Shown here: positions 43,425-53,256 of the stretch, piece by piece
Position numbering within the stretch: position 1 is the stretch's first letter
Layout: each line of letters starts with the position of its first letter
DNA from: a candidate division WOR-3 bacterium
GTDB lineage: Bacteria > Hydrothermota > UBA3072
NCBI GenBank assembly: GCA_039804165.1
Contig: JBDRZZ010000002.1
Coordinates: 62,001-126,000, forward strand
Length of the DNA: 64,000 nucleotides
Direction: 5' to 3'
Translations under genes and position numbers: made by a program
Notes under the pieces: generated by a model
Seen by the model: the letters and a program-made list of their open reading frames with translations, nothing else
What the model was told of the DNA's origin: nothing
Database searches by the model: none

Positions 43425-44614
43425 AAATCGCAATTTTTCCGATGTTCTATCCCCCAAGTTACGGAAGTGGACCAATCCTGATGGAGGAACTCGCAAAGTC
43501 TCTCGCCCTCAGAGGACATAAGGTAACCGTAATTACTACCCAGCCAGAGAAAGGGAAATGGAGAAGAGGCTTTGTTAGCACAGAATTGAAGGATAATTTG
43601 AAAATTAAAAGGACACGGACTTATCTATCTAAAGAAGGCCCGAAGAGATTTCTTTCCTGGTTGCATTATTCTCTCTATTCACTTTTTTTAAGCCTTGGAG
43701 AAAAATATGATGTTGCTTTCTTTCGTTCTCCTCCCCCTACACTTGCAATTACAGGATATATTTTGAAAAAGTTAAAAGGCGCCCACTTTGTTTTAAATGT
43801 TCAGGATATACATCCTGATCTTGCAATAAATAGCGGTATTTTAAGAAATCCATTTTTGATAAAATTGGCTAAGGAATTTGAGAAGTGGGCTTATAAGAAA
43901 TCGGATGTGATTGTTGTAATAAGTGAGGGCTTTAAAGAAAATTTGATTGCGAAAGGTGTTCCGAAAGAAAAAATAAAAGTTATCCCGAACTGGGTGGATA
44001 CGGATTTTATAACTCCCTTACCCAAAAATAACCCTTTAAGCCAACAGTTGAATCTCAATAAATCTTTCGTTATTATGCATGCGGGAACTCTTACGGTTAC
44101 AAATTTTAAAGCTTTAAGTGCCTTACTTGAAGTAGCTCAAGAACTAAAAGATGAGGATCTTATTTTTGCCCTTGTCGGAGGGGGGTTATGCAAGGCAGAT
44201 TTAAAAGAAAAAGCAAATGAACTTGCTCTTAAAAATGTTCGCTTTTATCCATTCCAACCCTTAGAAGATTTGCCATTACTTATGGCATCTGCAGATGTCC
44301 TTGTCGTTGCTCTTGATCCTGATAAATCTGTATCATCAGTTCCCTCAAAGCTCTACAATATTATGGCAGCAGGAAGACCTGCGCTTGGGCTTGTCCATCC
44401 AGATTCGGAAACCGCCTCTATAATAAGAGATACAAATTGTGGGGTTATTGCAGATCCAAGAAATAAAAAAGAAATTTTGAAAGCAATTTTAGAGTTAATG
44501 AGGAATAAAAAACTTAGAGAAAAATTAGGTGAAAATGGAAGGTTAGAAGCAATAGAAGAGTATTCTAAAGAGGTTGTTTTGAAAAAATATAAGCAATTTT
44601 TAGAGAATATATAG
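43421..44614 (+). CDS. Glycosyltransferase, GT4 family (WbuB-like)
   Basis: 397 residues. Start FPMFYPPSYGSGPILMEELAKSLALRGHKVTVIT, then LNVQDIHPDLAI, IPNWVDTDFI, and SSVPSKLYNIMAAGRPALG, a pattern seen in WbuB/WcaI-like transferases (FucNAc or related donors). It is the last gene of the glycan cluster and overlaps the ligase gene by 4 bases. The donor cannot be fixed from sequence. Confidence 0.87.
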   Translation: MKIAIFPMFYPPSYGSGPILMEELAKSLALRGHKVTVITTQPEKGKWRRGFVSTELKDNLKIKRTRTYLSKEGPKRFLSWLHYSLYSLFLSLGEKYDVAFFRSPPPTLAITGYILKKLKGAHFVLNVQDIHPDLAINSGILRNPFLIKLAKEFEKWAYKKSDVIVVISEGFKENLIAKGVPKEKIKVIPNWVDTDFITPLPKNNPLSQQLNLNKSFVIMHAGTLTVTNFKALSALLEVAQELKDEDLIFALVGGGLCKADLKEKANELALKNVRFYPFQPLEDLPLLMASADVLVVALDPDKSVSSVPSKLYNIMAAGRPALGLVHPDSETASIIRDTNCGVIADPRNKKEILKAILELMRNKKLREKLGENGRLEAIEEYSKEVVLKKYKQFLENI

Positions 44615-44626
44615 AAAGATTGCCCC

Positions 44627-44655
44627 TTGACTTCTTATTTATTCATCAATAAAAT
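44627..44655 (+). promoter_or_regulatory. Promoter of the SRP RNA gene
   Basis: TTGACT at 44627-44632, a 17-base spacer and TAAAAT at 44650-44655. The predicted start near 44662 coincides with the first base-paired position of the RNA. Confidence 0.65.
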
Positions 44656-44663
44656 ATAAATAA

Positions 44664-44940
44664 CTCGGTCGCACAAAAGCGGGGCGGTAGCGGTGCCCCA
44701 AACCTGAAAGCCGCTATATGCAGGGCTATTGGCTTGGATGCGTCTATGTTCTTTTATTATGGGCTTCTTAAGAGGGGCGTTGAAGTTTGGGCCCTTCATA
44801 GAAAAGAGCTTCGAACCCCGTCAGGTCCGGAAGGAAGCAGCGGTAAGAAGTCTCTATTTCTGATGAAGGAAAGCCTAAATGGAGCTTTTTCTTAGGAGGC
44901 ACCGATAAAAAACATAGGCAAAGCAAGCTGTGCGACTGAG
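44664..44940 (+). ncRNA. ffs: Signal recognition particle RNA, long bacterial form with Alu domain
   Basis: The apical loop motif GTCAGGTCCGGAAGGAAGCA at 44820-44839 binds Ffh. The 5' part (GCGGGGCGGTAGCGGTGCCCC from about 44679) matches the Alu domain of the Bacillus-type RNA of roughly 270 bases rather than the short 4.5S RNA. The ends pair (CTCGGTCGCAC at 44664-44674 with GTGCGACTGAG at 44930-44940). With Ffh it targets nascent membrane proteins. It sits directly before dnaX, a neighbourhood seen in several phyla. Confidence 0.92.
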
Positions 44941-44954
44941 GATAATTTATTTTT

Positions 44955-46454
44955 ATGAGATATTTGGTTTTAACTCGAAAGTATAGACCACAAAATTTTG
45001 ATGAAGTGATTGGGCAACCCCACGTCACAAGAACTCTTAAATCGGCATTAAGAAGTAAAAAATTGGGGCATTCTTATCTATTTTCAGGTCCAAGAGGCGT
45101 AGGAAAGACTTCGGTTGCTCGAATATTTGCAAAGGCTCTCAATTGTGAAAAGGGAATAATGGAAAATCCATGCAATCAATGTGATAGTTGCAGATCGGTA
45201 ACTAATTGCAACTCCCTTGATGTTATAGAAATAGACGGGGCTTCTAATAGAGGCATTGATGAAATTAGGGCTCTTAGAGAAGCAGTAGCCTATACACCAA
45301 CTCATTCTCGTTATAAAGTTTACATAATAGATGAAGTTCATATGCTTACAAAAGAGGCTTTCAATGCTTTATTAAAAACTCTTGAAGAACCTCCTTCCCA
45401 TGTAATTTTTATTTTTGCGACTACAGATCCTCAAAAAGTTCCGAAGACAGTTTTGTCAAGATGTCAGAGATTTGATTTTAGAATTTTAAGTGAAGAAGAA
45501 ATCTTTCGGAAACTCAAAGAAGTTGTGAGTGTTGAGAAAGTAAAAGCGAGTGACGAAGCGTTACATCTTATTGCATCTAGAGCAGAAGGAGCGATAAGGG
45601 ATGCAGAAGGAATGCTTGAGCAACTAATTTGTTATTCTGAGGGTGAAATTACAGCAGAAGACGTTAGAGAAGTGTTTGGATTCATTGGGGATTCTTTATA
45701 TCTAGATTTGTTTAATAATATAAAGAAAAAAGAAGAGAATGAGATTATTCGGCGTTTAGAAGAGATTGTTCAAAAGGGGTATGACCTTAAAGAATTTATC
45801 TCAGGATGGTTAAAATTCCTTAGAAGGATTATTCTTTTTAAGATGGAGATAAGGAAAACTTCCCTTCCTTTTGAAGAGGAGATGAAGATTGCGGGAGAAG
45901 ATGTTTCAATGGATTTTTTGACAGCTCTTCTTAATTTATCGGTAGAATTAGAGAAAGACCTCAGGCTAATGAATCATTCTCCTATCTATCTTGAACTTGC
46001 GATGCTCAGAATGGCTAAACTTCCTCTTTTGGAGGACTTAAACACAGTAATGGAAAAGCTTTCTAAAAGTTCTTCTTTAGAGAATAACCCTAAGGTGGAA
46101 AAAGAGACTTTTATCGCTAAGGATGAATTAGAATTTTCGAATGTAGAAACACTATGGAATGAAATTATGAAAAGAATAAATGGAATTTATGGAAAGAATT
46201 TTTTAAAAACTTTTCTAAGAGACGCCAAACCTATTTCTTTTGAGGATAATATTTTGAGGATAAAAGTCCCGTCGACCCATAAAGAACATTTAAAAGAAGA
46301 TCTGAGCTTTTTGAGAGAAGCAATAAAAGAATTGACAGGTAAGAATGTAGATATAGAGATATTGACTTATGAGCAGAAAATAGAGCCTAAATTAAGTAAT
46401 GACCCTTTGGTTAAAAAAATAAAGGAGATATTCAATGCTGAAGAACATTTTTGA
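44955..46454 (+). CDS. dnaX: DNA polymerase III subunit tau/gamma
   Basis: 499 residues. Clamp-loader AAA+ ATPase with ARKYRPQ-like start (LTRKYRPQNFDEVIGQ), Walker A GPRGVGKTS, the zinc site Cys-x8-Cys-x2-Cys-x2-Cys (CEKGIMENPCNQCDSC), DEVHMLTKEAFNALLKTLEEPP and sensor SRCQRFDF. The C-terminal part is short, so the product is gamma-like or a short tau. ATG lies 14 bases after the SRP RNA and no strong ribosome site is seen. ybaB overlaps its end by 20 bases. Confidence 0.95.
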   Translation: MRYLVLTRKYRPQNFDEVIGQPHVTRTLKSALRSKKLGHSYLFSGPRGVGKTSVARIFAKALNCEKGIMENPCNQCDSCRSVTNCNSLDVIEIDGASNRGIDEIRALREAVAYTPTHSRYKVYIIDEVHMLTKEAFNALLKTLEEPPSHVIFIFATTDPQKVPKTVLSRCQRFDFRILSEEEIFRKLKEVVSVEKVKASDEALHLIASRAEGAIRDAEGMLEQLICYSEGEITAEDVREVFGFIGDSLYLDLFNNIKKKEENEIIRRLEEIVQKGYDLKEFISGWLKFLRRIILFKMEIRKTSLPFEEEMKIAGEDVSMDFLTALLNLSVELEKDLRLMNHSPIYLELAMLRMAKLPLLEDLNTVMEKLSKSSSLENNPKVEKETFIAKDELEFSNVETLWNEIMKRINGIYGKNFLKTFLRDAKPISFEDNILRIKVPSTHKEHLKEDLSFLREAIKELTGKNVDIEILTYEQKIEPKLSNDPLVKKIKEIFNAEEHF

Positions 46455-46749
46455 TTTTGTTAATTTGCAGAAAAAGGCTGAGGAACTTAAGGAAGAGCTA
46501 AAAAAAGAAAGAGTAACTGCTGAAAGTGGTGGTGGAATGGTGAAAGTTCAAGTAAATGGATTTGGGGATGTTATAGATCTTGAGATTGAGGAAAAACTTA
46601 TTACAATAAAAGATAAGGAGTTATTGGAAGATCTAGTCGTTTCCGCTATAAACAAAGGCAGAGAAAAAGCAAAAGAAATTTTCCAAGAAAAGCTTCAAGA
46701 GGTAATTGGTTTACCTCCTTTAGAAGGAATAAAAGATTTAATATCTTGA
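46435..46749 (+). CDS. ybaB: Nucleoid-associated protein YbaB/EbfC
   Basis: 104 residues; small DNA-binding dimer with KVQVNGFGDVIDLEIE and a C-terminal helix, conserved between dnaX and recR across bacteria. An AAAGGAG ribosome site sits inside the dnaX end and the stop overlaps the recR start (TTGA). Confidence 0.92.
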   Translation: MLKNIFDFVNLQKKAEELKEELKKERVTAESGGGMVKVQVNGFGDVIDLEIEEKLITIKDKELLEDLVVSAINKGREKAKEIFQEKLQEVIGLPPLEGIKDLIS

Positions 46750-47345
46750 AAGTCCCATCTACTTTTGCCCGTTTTATACAAATGCTTCAATTACTACCTG
46801 GAATTGGAAAGAAGTCTGCGGAAAGGATTGCATTTTATCTTTTAAGTAACCATAGTGTTGGAGAAAAAATTCTTGATTCTTTAGAAAAAACGCTTAAGGA
46901 AATAAAATTTTGTAATAAATGTGGAAATATAGCGGAAGGAAATTTATGTGAGATTTGTGCTTCTCCTAATAGAGACAGGACAACAATATGTGTGGTTGAG
47001 AAATCAATGGATGTTTTTGTAATAGAACGTTCCAATTCCTTTAAAGGATTGTATCATGTTCTTGGAGGGGTCCTTTCTCCTCTTGATAATGTAGGGCCTC
47101 AGGATTTGAATATCTCTTCTCTTTTCGATAGAGTTAAAGCAGAAGGGATTAAAGAAGTAATTATTGCCACAAATCCTACAACTGAAGGAGAGGCGACAGC
47201 TTTGTATATAGAGCAAAACTTAAGAGTTCTTGGAATAAAGATCACTCGTATAGCAAGAGGAATACCTTTTGGGACAGATATTGATTTTGCTGATGAGCTT
47301 ACTTTAAGTAGGGCTATAAAGGATAGAAAGGAATATAAAGAATAA
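46746..47345 (+). CDS. recR: Recombination mediator RecR
   Basis: 199 residues starting with TTG 46746, which overlaps the ybaB stop. Helix-hairpin-helix start (QLLPGIGKKSAERIAFYLL), C4 zinc finger (CNKCGNIAEGNLCEIC), Toprim domain (CVVEKSMDVFVIERS, YHVLGGVLSPLDNVGP) and the C-terminal ATNPTTEGEATALYI segment are complete. It works with RecO and RecF to load RecA at gaps. Confidence 0.95.
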   Translation: MKVPSTFARFIQMLQLLPGIGKKSAERIAFYLLSNHSVGEKILDSLEKTLKEIKFCNKCGNIAEGNLCEICASPNRDRTTICVVEKSMDVFVIERSNSFKGLYHVLGGVLSPLDNVGPQDLNISSLFDRVKAEGIKEVIIATNPTTEGEATALYIEQNLRVLGIKITRIARGIPFGTDIDFADELTLSRAIKDRKEYKE

Positions 47346-47400
47346 AACTCTAAAGATGAACTGTAAAAGGACTCTTTCCGAATAAGTTTAAATAATCTCA

Positions 47401-47880
47401 ATGTGGGAGAAGGAATTAGAAAAATTTGTTGATAAACAAACTGTAATAATGGGTATAGGTTCTGAGTTAAAATCTGATGATGGAATTGGTGTTTTTGTGG
47501 CAAAAACCTTAAAAGAAAGAGGTTTTAATAACGTGATTGTTGCAGGTTCTACGCCTGAACACTGGATTGGTTTTCTTCTGAAGAAAAAATTTAAGAAACT
47601 CTTAATTATAGATGCGGTTATTTTTGAAGGAAAAGAAGGAGAAATAAAAATTTTTGATTTACAAGATATAAATGGAAATTTTGGTCTTACTCATGCCTCA
47701 TCCTTAAATATTTTTTATGAATTCCTTTCAAAAGAAAGTTCCATTAAGGAACTTAAAATTCTTGCTGTTATGCCTAAGAGTCTTAATTTGGAAGAGGGAT
47801 TATCTAAGGAAGTAGAGGAAAGTGCTCTAAAAATTATTAAATTTTTTAATAATTTTTTATCGAGAATTAATTATTCTTAG
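47401..47880 (+). CDS. Hydrogenase maturation protease (HycI/HyaD family)
   Basis: 159 residues. The family start MGIGSELKSDDGIGVFVAK contains the nickel-sensing acidic residue region, and AGSTPEHW and LLIIDAVIFEGKEGEI with the later THASSLNIF match the HycI branch. Such proteases cut the C-terminal tail of [NiFe]-hydrogenase large subunits after nickel insertion. No hydrogenase genes are in the window. The end overlaps the convergent HAD gene by 24 bases. Confidence 0.85.
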   Translation: MWEKELEKFVDKQTVIMGIGSELKSDDGIGVFVAKTLKERGFNNVIVAGSTPEHWIGFLLKKKFKKLLIIDAVIFEGKEGEIKIFDLQDINGNFGLTHASSLNIFYEFLSKESSIKELKILAVMPKSLNLEEGLSKEVEESALKIIKFFNNFLSRINYS

Positions 47881-48507
47881 TAAGTCCCTTATCTTGCTAA
47901 TATTGTAAGTGGCTTTTTCAAGTTTCCTTCCGGAAGGGTCAAAGAAGCAAGCCTTTATTCCAGCTCCAAGTGCAGCTTCTATATCCAAAATTCTATCTCC
48001 CACTCCAAGAGTTTCTTCTTTTATAAGTTTATACTTCTCTATCAGATGATTGAAACTTGTGGGATCGGGTTTTAATGGAAAATTAGAATCAGCAGTGACA
48101 ATTTCTACAAAATATTTATGGAATTTGTTTCTTTTTAAAAATTCATTTAAACTTTCAAAGCTCCTATGAGTTATTAGAAAATTCTTACCGAATTTTTTTA
48201 CATATTTAAGAACCTCTTCGGCACCTTCAAATGGCTTGTCTTCAAACGTTAACTCTCCAAAATACCTCTCTTTAAATTTTTCGGAAAATTCTTCTTTATC
48301 TATTCCAAATTCTTTTGCAAGACTTTCAATGCAGAAATTTATAGAAGTTTTTGCAAAAGAGAAAATTTTCTCATAACTATATTCAATAGAATAATTTTTT
48401 CTTAAAACATCAGCGAAAGCCCTTGTAATTTCAGGATATGTATCAAAGAGTGTTCCATCAAAGTCCCAAATAATATTTTTAAAAATAAGGGAATTTATTT
48501 TTCTCAT
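47857..48507 (-). CDS. HAD-superfamily phosphatase (Gph/PGPase-like)
   Basis: 216 residues. HAD motifs: DFDGTLFDTY (nucleophile Asp), LITHR (motif II), KPDPTSF (Lys of motif III) and GVGDRILDIEAALGAG (motif IV), with a helical cap between I and II. Likely a small-molecule phosphatase such as phosphoglycolate phosphatase; substrate uncertain. It follows dnaJ with no gap, so it is probably the last gene of the grpE-dnaK-dnaJ operon. Confidence 0.85.
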   Translation of the reverse strand: MRKINSLIFKNIIWDFDGTLFDTYPEITRAFADVLRKNYSIEYSYEKIFSFAKTSINFCIESLAKEFGIDKEEFSEKFKERYFGELTFEDKPFEGAEEVLKYVKKFGKNFLITHRSFESLNEFLKRNKFHKYFVEIVTADSNFPLKPDPTSFNHLIEKYKLIKEETLGVGDRILDIEAALGAGIKACFFDPSGRKLEKATYNISKIRDLLRIINSR

Positions 48508-49632
48508 TTACAATTTGGGTGGAGTTCCAAGTTCTTTCTCGAGTTCCTCAAGTAGAGCTCTTGCCCTTTCTGTAATTCTATTAGGAGTCCAGATGTAAAC
48601 CTCGGCGAGAAGATCTCCTTTGCCCATTCCATAAAGATTTCCCATTCCTTGTCCTCGTAAGATGAAAACTCTCCCAGATTCGGTTCCTGGAGGTATTGTA
48701 AGACTTACTCTTCCATTTAATGTAGGAATTTCCACTTTTCCACCCTCAATAGCTGTTTTGTAACTTATTGGGACTCTAATTCTTAAGTTACTCCCTTCCC
48801 TTTGAAATCTTGGGTCTTCTTTTACTTTTATATAAACTATTATTGCACCTTTTGGGCCGCCTCTAATCCCTATGTTTCCTTCCCCTTTTAGAGAGATGTA
48901 ATGTCCTGTTTCAACGCCCTGAGGAATTCTTACTGAAATTTGTTTTTCTTTTTTTACCCTTCCTTCTCCGTGACAATCAGGGCAAGGATCTCTTACAATT
49001 TCCCCACTTCCTCTACAGGTAGAACAGGTGGAAATGGAAACCATTTGCCCAAAGAAACTTGATCTTGTAACTTTTATTTCTCCAGAGCCATCACATCTTG
49101 GGCAGGTTCCCACCCCACCTCCTTTTCCACCACACCTTCCACATTTGTCAAACAAACGGACTCTTATCTTCTTTATAGTCCCTTCTGAAGCTTCCTTTAA
49201 GGTTATTTCAAGAGGGATTCTAATATCTTCTCCAGCTACTCTATAAGTCTCTCCCCTTCTTTTTACCCTAGTGGTTGAACTACCAAATAGATCCTCAAAG
49301 AAACTCCCTCCGCCAAAGCCGAAGTTTTCAAAAAGATCGCTAAATATGTCCCGTAAATCATCCTGATGGGTGAAATCTCTCCAGGTGAAGTGTCCGCTTT
49401 CAAAATGAACGCCCTCTTTTCCAAAACGGTCATATTGAGCTCTTTTTTCTGGGTCTGCAAGAACTTCATAGGCTTCGGAGATCTCTTTAAATTTTTGTTC
49501 TGCTTCTTTTGGGTTATCTTTATTCATATCAGGATGATACTTCCTCGCAAGCCTTTTATAGGCTTTTTTTATTTCTTCTGTAGTTGCATCTCTTGAAACC
49601 CCTAAGATTTCGTAGTAATCCTTATCTGCCAT
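48508..49632 (-). CDS. dnaJ: Chaperone protein DnaJ
   Basis: 374 residues. J domain with HPD ([10 protein letters not shown]), Gly/Phe-rich region (about 90-120), the four CxxCxGxG zinc repeats ([33 protein letters not shown]) and C-terminal client-binding domains. The first zinc repeat is slightly degenerate in its Gly spacing. Stimulates DnaK ATPase. Nine bases separate it from dnaK. Confidence 0.95.
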   Translation of the reverse strand: MADKDYYEILGVSRDATTEEIKKAYKRLARKYHPDMNKDNPKEAEQKFKEISEAYEVLADPEKRAQYDRFGKEGVHFESGHFTWRDFTHQDDLRDIFSDLFENFGFGGGSFFEDLFGSSTTRVKRRGETYRVAGEDIRIPLEITLKEASEGTIKKIRVRLFDKCGRCGGKGGGVGTCPRCDGSGEIKVTRSSFFGQMVSISTCSTCRGSGEIVRDPCPDCHGEGRVKKEKQISVRIPQGVETGHYISLKGEGNIGIRGGPKGAIIVYIKVKEDPRFQREGSNLRIRVPISYKTAIEGGKVEIPTLNGRVSLTIPPGTESGRVFILRGQGMGNLYGMGKGDLLAEVYIWTPNRITERARALLEELEKELGTPPKL

Positions 49633-49641
49633 AACTAAATA

Positions 49642-51570
49642 TTATTTTCCTTTTTCCTCCTCTTCATCAATTACCTCGTAATCAGCCTCAACCTCACCTT
49701 TTCCTTCTTCTTTCTTTTCTTTATGTCCTGTTTCTTTAGTGGTTTCTTTCTCTGGTTCTGCCCCGCGCTCTTGAGCTCTCTTATAAAGTTTTTCTGAGAT
49801 GGTATAGGAAGCCTGCTGGAGGTTCTCTATTTTCTTTCTAATGTTATTTGCATCTTCAGTCTTAAGAGCCTCTTTTAAGTCTGAAATTGCATTTTCAATT
49901 TTGCCTCGTTCTTCATTCGAAATTATATTACCATGTTCTTTAAGTGTTTTTTCTGTTGTGTAAATTATAGAATCAGCCTGATTTCTTAAGTTAACTAATT
50001 CTTGTTTCCTCTTATCCTCTTCCGCATGAATTTCTGCTTCTTTTTTCATTCTTTCGATCTCTTCTTCTGTAAGTCCAGAAGAGGATTCTATTCTTATAGA
50101 TTGTTCTTTATTCGTTCCAAGATCTTTTGCAGAAACATTTAAGATTCCATTAGCATCTATATCAAAACTAACTTCTATTTGAGGGACACCTCTTGGGGCA
50201 GGGGGTATACCAGTTAGTTCAAATCTACCTAAGGTTCTATTGTCAGCAGCCATTGGTCTTTCTCCCTGAAGCACGTGAATTGAGACAGCAGGTTGGTTGT
50301 CTTCAGCAGTAGTGAAAACTTTGCTTTTTCGTGTTGGAATTGTGGTGTTTCTCGGTATGATTACAGTCATCACCCCACCTAAGGTTTCTATTCCAAGAGA
50401 TAGAGGTGTAACATCAAGGAGTAAGACGTCTTTTACATCACCCGCCAGAACTCCTCCTTGAATTGCAGCCCCAATAGCTACAACTTCGTCCGGATTTATT
50501 CCTTTATGAGGCTCTTTTCCAAATAGTTGTCTCACTTTTTCTTGAACAGCCGGCATTCTAGTCATACCGCCAACTAAGATTACTTCATCAATGTCTTTCG
50601 GAGTTAATCCGGCGTCCTTAAGAGCAAGTCTTACAGGCTCTTCAAGTCTATTTAGTAAATGCTCTGTTAGAGATTCTAATTTAGCTCTTGTTAATTTTAT
50701 TTCAAGATGTTTTGGTCCTGTGTCATCTACTGCAAGATAAGGGAGATTAATTGTTGTTTCTTTCATTGTAGAAAGTTCACACTTTGCTTTTTCCGCAGCA
50801 TCTCTAACTCTCTGAACAGCACTCCTATCATTTGTAATATCAATTCCTGTTTGTTTTTTGAATTCCTCTATTAGCCAATCCATTATAGCATGATCAAAGT
50901 CATCCCCTCCAAGATGAGTATCTCCGTTTGTAGAAAGAACTTCAAAAACCCCTTCACTTATCTCAAGAATAGAGATGTCAAAAGTTCCTCCTCCAAGGTC
51001 AAAAACAGCTATTTTTTCTTCCTTTTTCTCTCCAAGCCCATATGCAAGAGAAGCTGCCGTAGGCTCATTTATAATCCTTACAACCTCAAGGCCCGCAATT
51101 TCTCCGGCATCTTTTGTGGCTTTTCTTTGAGCATCATTAAAATAAGCAGGAACTGTAATTACAGCCTTCTTTACCTCTCTTCCAAGATGGTCCTCCGCTG
51201 CTTTTTTAAGATATTGAAGAATCTTAGCGGAAATCTCAGGAGGAGAATAAATCTTACCCTCCACTCTCACTCTTGCATCGTTATGAGGGCCTTCTACAAC
51301 TTCAAAGGGGACTCTCTTCCTTTCTTCTTCTACCTCCGAATATCTTCTTCCCATAAATCTTTTTATTGAATAGATTGTATTTTTGGGATTGATTAACTGC
51401 TGTCTTTTTGCTTGGAGTCCAACAATTTCCTCTCCTCCTTTAAAACCCACAACAGAAGGGGTTGTTCTTTGCCCTTCCGGATTTGGAATCACTTCAGGAG
51501 TGGTTTGTTCAACAATGGCAACAACAGAGTTGGTTGTGCCAAGATCTATTCCAATTATAGGTTCCTTCAT
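49642..51570 (-). CDS. dnaK: Chaperone protein DnaK (Hsp70)
   Basis: 642 residues. N-terminal ATPase with [33 protein letters not shown] and [13 protein letters not shown]; substrate domain from about 390; helical lid and an acidic C-terminal end rich in Glu and Lys. It overlaps grpE by 4 bases (ATGA). Complete and typical. Confidence 0.97.
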   Translation of the reverse strand: MKEPIIGIDLGTTNSVVAIVEQTTPEVIPNPEGQRTTPSVVGFKGGEEIVGLQAKRQQLINPKNTIYSIKRFMGRRYSEVEEERKRVPFEVVEGPHNDARVRVEGKIYSPPEISAKILQYLKKAAEDHLGREVKKAVITVPAYFNDAQRKATKDAGEIAGLEVVRIINEPTAASLAYGLGEKKEEKIAVFDLGGGTFDISILEISEGVFEVLSTNGDTHLGGDDFDHAIMDWLIEEFKKQTGIDITNDRSAVQRVRDAAEKAKCELSTMKETTINLPYLAVDDTGPKHLEIKLTRAKLESLTEHLLNRLEEPVRLALKDAGLTPKDIDEVILVGGMTRMPAVQEKVRQLFGKEPHKGINPDEVVAIGAAIQGGVLAGDVKDVLLLDVTPLSLGIETLGGVMTVIIPRNTTIPTRKSKVFTTAEDNQPAVSIHVLQGERPMAADNRTLGRFELTGIPPAPRGVPQIEVSFDIDANGILNVSAKDLGTNKEQSIRIESSSGLTEEEIERMKKEAEIHAEEDKRKQELVNLRNQADSIIYTTEKTLKEHGNIISNEERGKIENAISDLKEALKTEDANNIRKKIENLQQASYTISEKLYKRAQERGAEPEKETTKETGHKEKKEEGKGEVEADYEVIDEEEEKGK

Positions 51571-52154
51571 TCTCCATCACCTCCTTCTTTTCTACCTTCC
51601 TCCCCATTTTTTTCTTCTTTAATTTCTAACTTCTTGGCCACTATTACCTTAGCTGGCCTTAAAATTTTATCTCCAATTTTATATCCAGTTTCTATTTCTT
51701 CTAAAATTTTATCATCTTCTTCTAAAGCGGTCTCTATAACTTGAATTGCTTCGTGTTTTGAATAGTCAAATTTCTCTCCCACTGATTTAAAGGCCTCAAT
51801 ATTGTAGTTCCTTAATAGGGCTTCAATATTAGCTTTAATAAGCCGTACACCTTGGACGAAAGACTTATAGTCTTTTCTTTTACCTTTGCTATCTTCAAGA
51901 TGCTTAAAAGCCCTATTAAAATCGTCAAGAATTGGCAAAACTTTTCTGAAAACCTCTTCTATAGCAAAACTGTAAATTTTTTCTTTTTCTTCAATAGCTC
52001 TTTTCCTTAAATTTTCATAATTCGCTAATGCTCTTAGATATTTATCTTTTAGCTCTTCTTTTTCTTTCTGTAATTTTGTAACGAGATCCTCTTCTTTTAC
52101 CTCTTCCTTTGGTTTTTCTTCTTCACTATTCATAATCTCTTTTTTTTCCTCCAT
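51567..52154 (-). CDS. grpE: Nucleotide exchange factor GrpE
   Basis: 195 residues. Charged N-terminal coiled coil ([26 protein letters not shown]) and the beta-wing end ([19 protein letters not shown]). It frees ADP from DnaK. First gene of the operon, with an AAGGAGGTG site. A TTGACT lies about 50 bases upstream (52208-52203 on the minus strand), but no clean -10 at standard spacing. No hrcA gene or CIRCE operator is seen. Confidence 0.93.
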   Translation of the reverse strand: MEEKKEIMNSEEEKPKEEVKEEDLVTKLQKEKEELKDKYLRALANYENLRKRAIEEKEKIYSFAIEEVFRKVLPILDDFNRAFKHLEDSKGKRKDYKSFVQGVRLIKANIEALLRNYNIEAFKSVGEKFDYSKHEAIQVIETALEEDDKILEEIETGYKIGDKILRPAKVIVAKKLEIKEEKNGEEGRKEGGDGE

Positions 52155-52299
52155 CTCACACCTCCTTCCCCATTATGATAAATTTACTATAATGAGTTTT
52201 AAAGTCAAGCCTAAAACAACTGTAAATCTTGTAAACAATCTTAATAATAATAAAAATAAGAAATTTCGCAAGGGAGTGGATTAAATTTTTATTCATTTT

Positions 52300-53256
52300 T
52301 TACTTTTCAGAAATGAACTTAGAAATAGCTAAGACTCCTATAATTATTCCAAGATAAGCATTAAAGAATCTCCATAAGACTATAAATACCCCTAAGATAG
52401 AAGTTGGTTTAACAATAGGGTAAAAAATTGCCGCTGCGCTTCCTTCTGCAAGGCCACTAGCTCCAGGGGTCGGCATAAAATTCATTGCATATGTCATTAC
52501 TATTTGAACTATAGTTGCCTCAAAAAATGGTGTTTTTAGCCCCATTCCTTTAATTATGAAGGGTGTTGTAAGGAAGTAGAAAGAAAGAGAAAGAAAAGTT
52601 GTTAAGTAAGCTTTAAAAAAAGATTTTTTTCTTTTTTTAAATTTATTGGTAAAGATTTCTTTAAAAAGGACAATTCCTTTCACTTTATTTCCAAATCTAC
52701 GCTGTATTCGAGGAGATTGGGTTAATAGAAGGAGAAAGAATAATCCAGTTATTCCATAGAACCAAATAAGATATTTTATGAGAGCACTCATTACACCAAT
52801 ACTCATATATCTTCTATAGTAATAAATGAAAGGGATAAGAATTGGTAGAATAAGAGCAGAGAGAAAGCCTCTCGTGAATATAGCAGCACTCCCTTCAGGA
52901 ATAGAAATTCCCTCTCTTTTACATACATAAATTTGAAAAGGGATTCCGCCAATTTGCATTGGAGTAATAGCGCCAATTGCAAGCCCTCCCATTGTGAAAT
53001 AAAAAGCTCCTTTCCAAGATATCTTTTCCCCCATTGCTTCTACGATGTATCTGAGTCTCCAAATATCAAAGAAAAATCGTAGTCCAGTGGATAAAAAAGG
53101 TAGAACCAAGAGGAAAGGAGAAATTGTTTTTAAGTGGTGAATTGTTTCTTTTTTTAGAGTAAGGGAAAGAATAATAGTTATAGACACTATTGAAAGGAAG
53201 AGAAATATTTTAATTCCTCTCCAGAAATCCTTTTTACTAAATTCGTTTTCTGTCAA
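52300..53256 (-). CDS. Flippase-like membrane protein (UPF0104/LPG-synthase TM family)
   Basis: 318 residues with about eight membrane helices. Family motifs: LRYIVEAMG near the second helix, GAITPMQIGGIPFQIYVCKREG and the C-terminal PTPGASGLAEGSAAAIF. This is the transmembrane domain also found in MprF and AglD-like proteins; stand-alone members are thought to move lipids or lipid-linked sugars. It overlaps the start of its upstream paralogue by 20 bases, so the two may form a hetero-oligomer. Confidence 0.8.
   Translation of the reverse strand: MTENEFSKKDFWRGIKIFLFLSIVSITIILSLTLKKETIHHLKTISPFLLVLPFLSTGLRFFFDIWRLRYIVEAMGEKISWKGAFYFTMGGLAIGAITPMQIGGIPFQIYVCKREGISIPEGSAAIFTRGFLSALILPILIPFIYYYRRYMSIGVMSALIKYLIWFYGITGLFFLLLLTQSPRIQRRFGNKVKGIVLFKEIFTNKFKKRKKSFFKAYLTTFLSLSFYFLTTPFIIKGMGLKTPFFEATIVQIVMTYAMNFMPTPGASGLAEGSAAAIFYPIVKPTSILGVFIVLWRFFNAYLGIIIGVLAISKFISEK

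Noticed and set aside
44805-44845. TTCGAACCCC-like bases that resemble a tRNA T-loop
   Set aside because: They belong to the SRP RNA apical domain; no acceptor stem, D-arm or anticodon arm can be drawn.
46410-46440. A-rich tract near the end of dnaX as a programmed frameshift site
   Set aside because: It lies at the extreme 3' end where a shift would not create a gamma form, and it is better explained as the region of the ybaB ribosome site.
52155-52299. Search for a CIRCE operator or hrcA gene before grpE
   Set aside because: No TTAGCACTC/GAGTGCTAA palindrome is present and no hrcA is adjacent; only a TTGACT box without a clear partner was seen.
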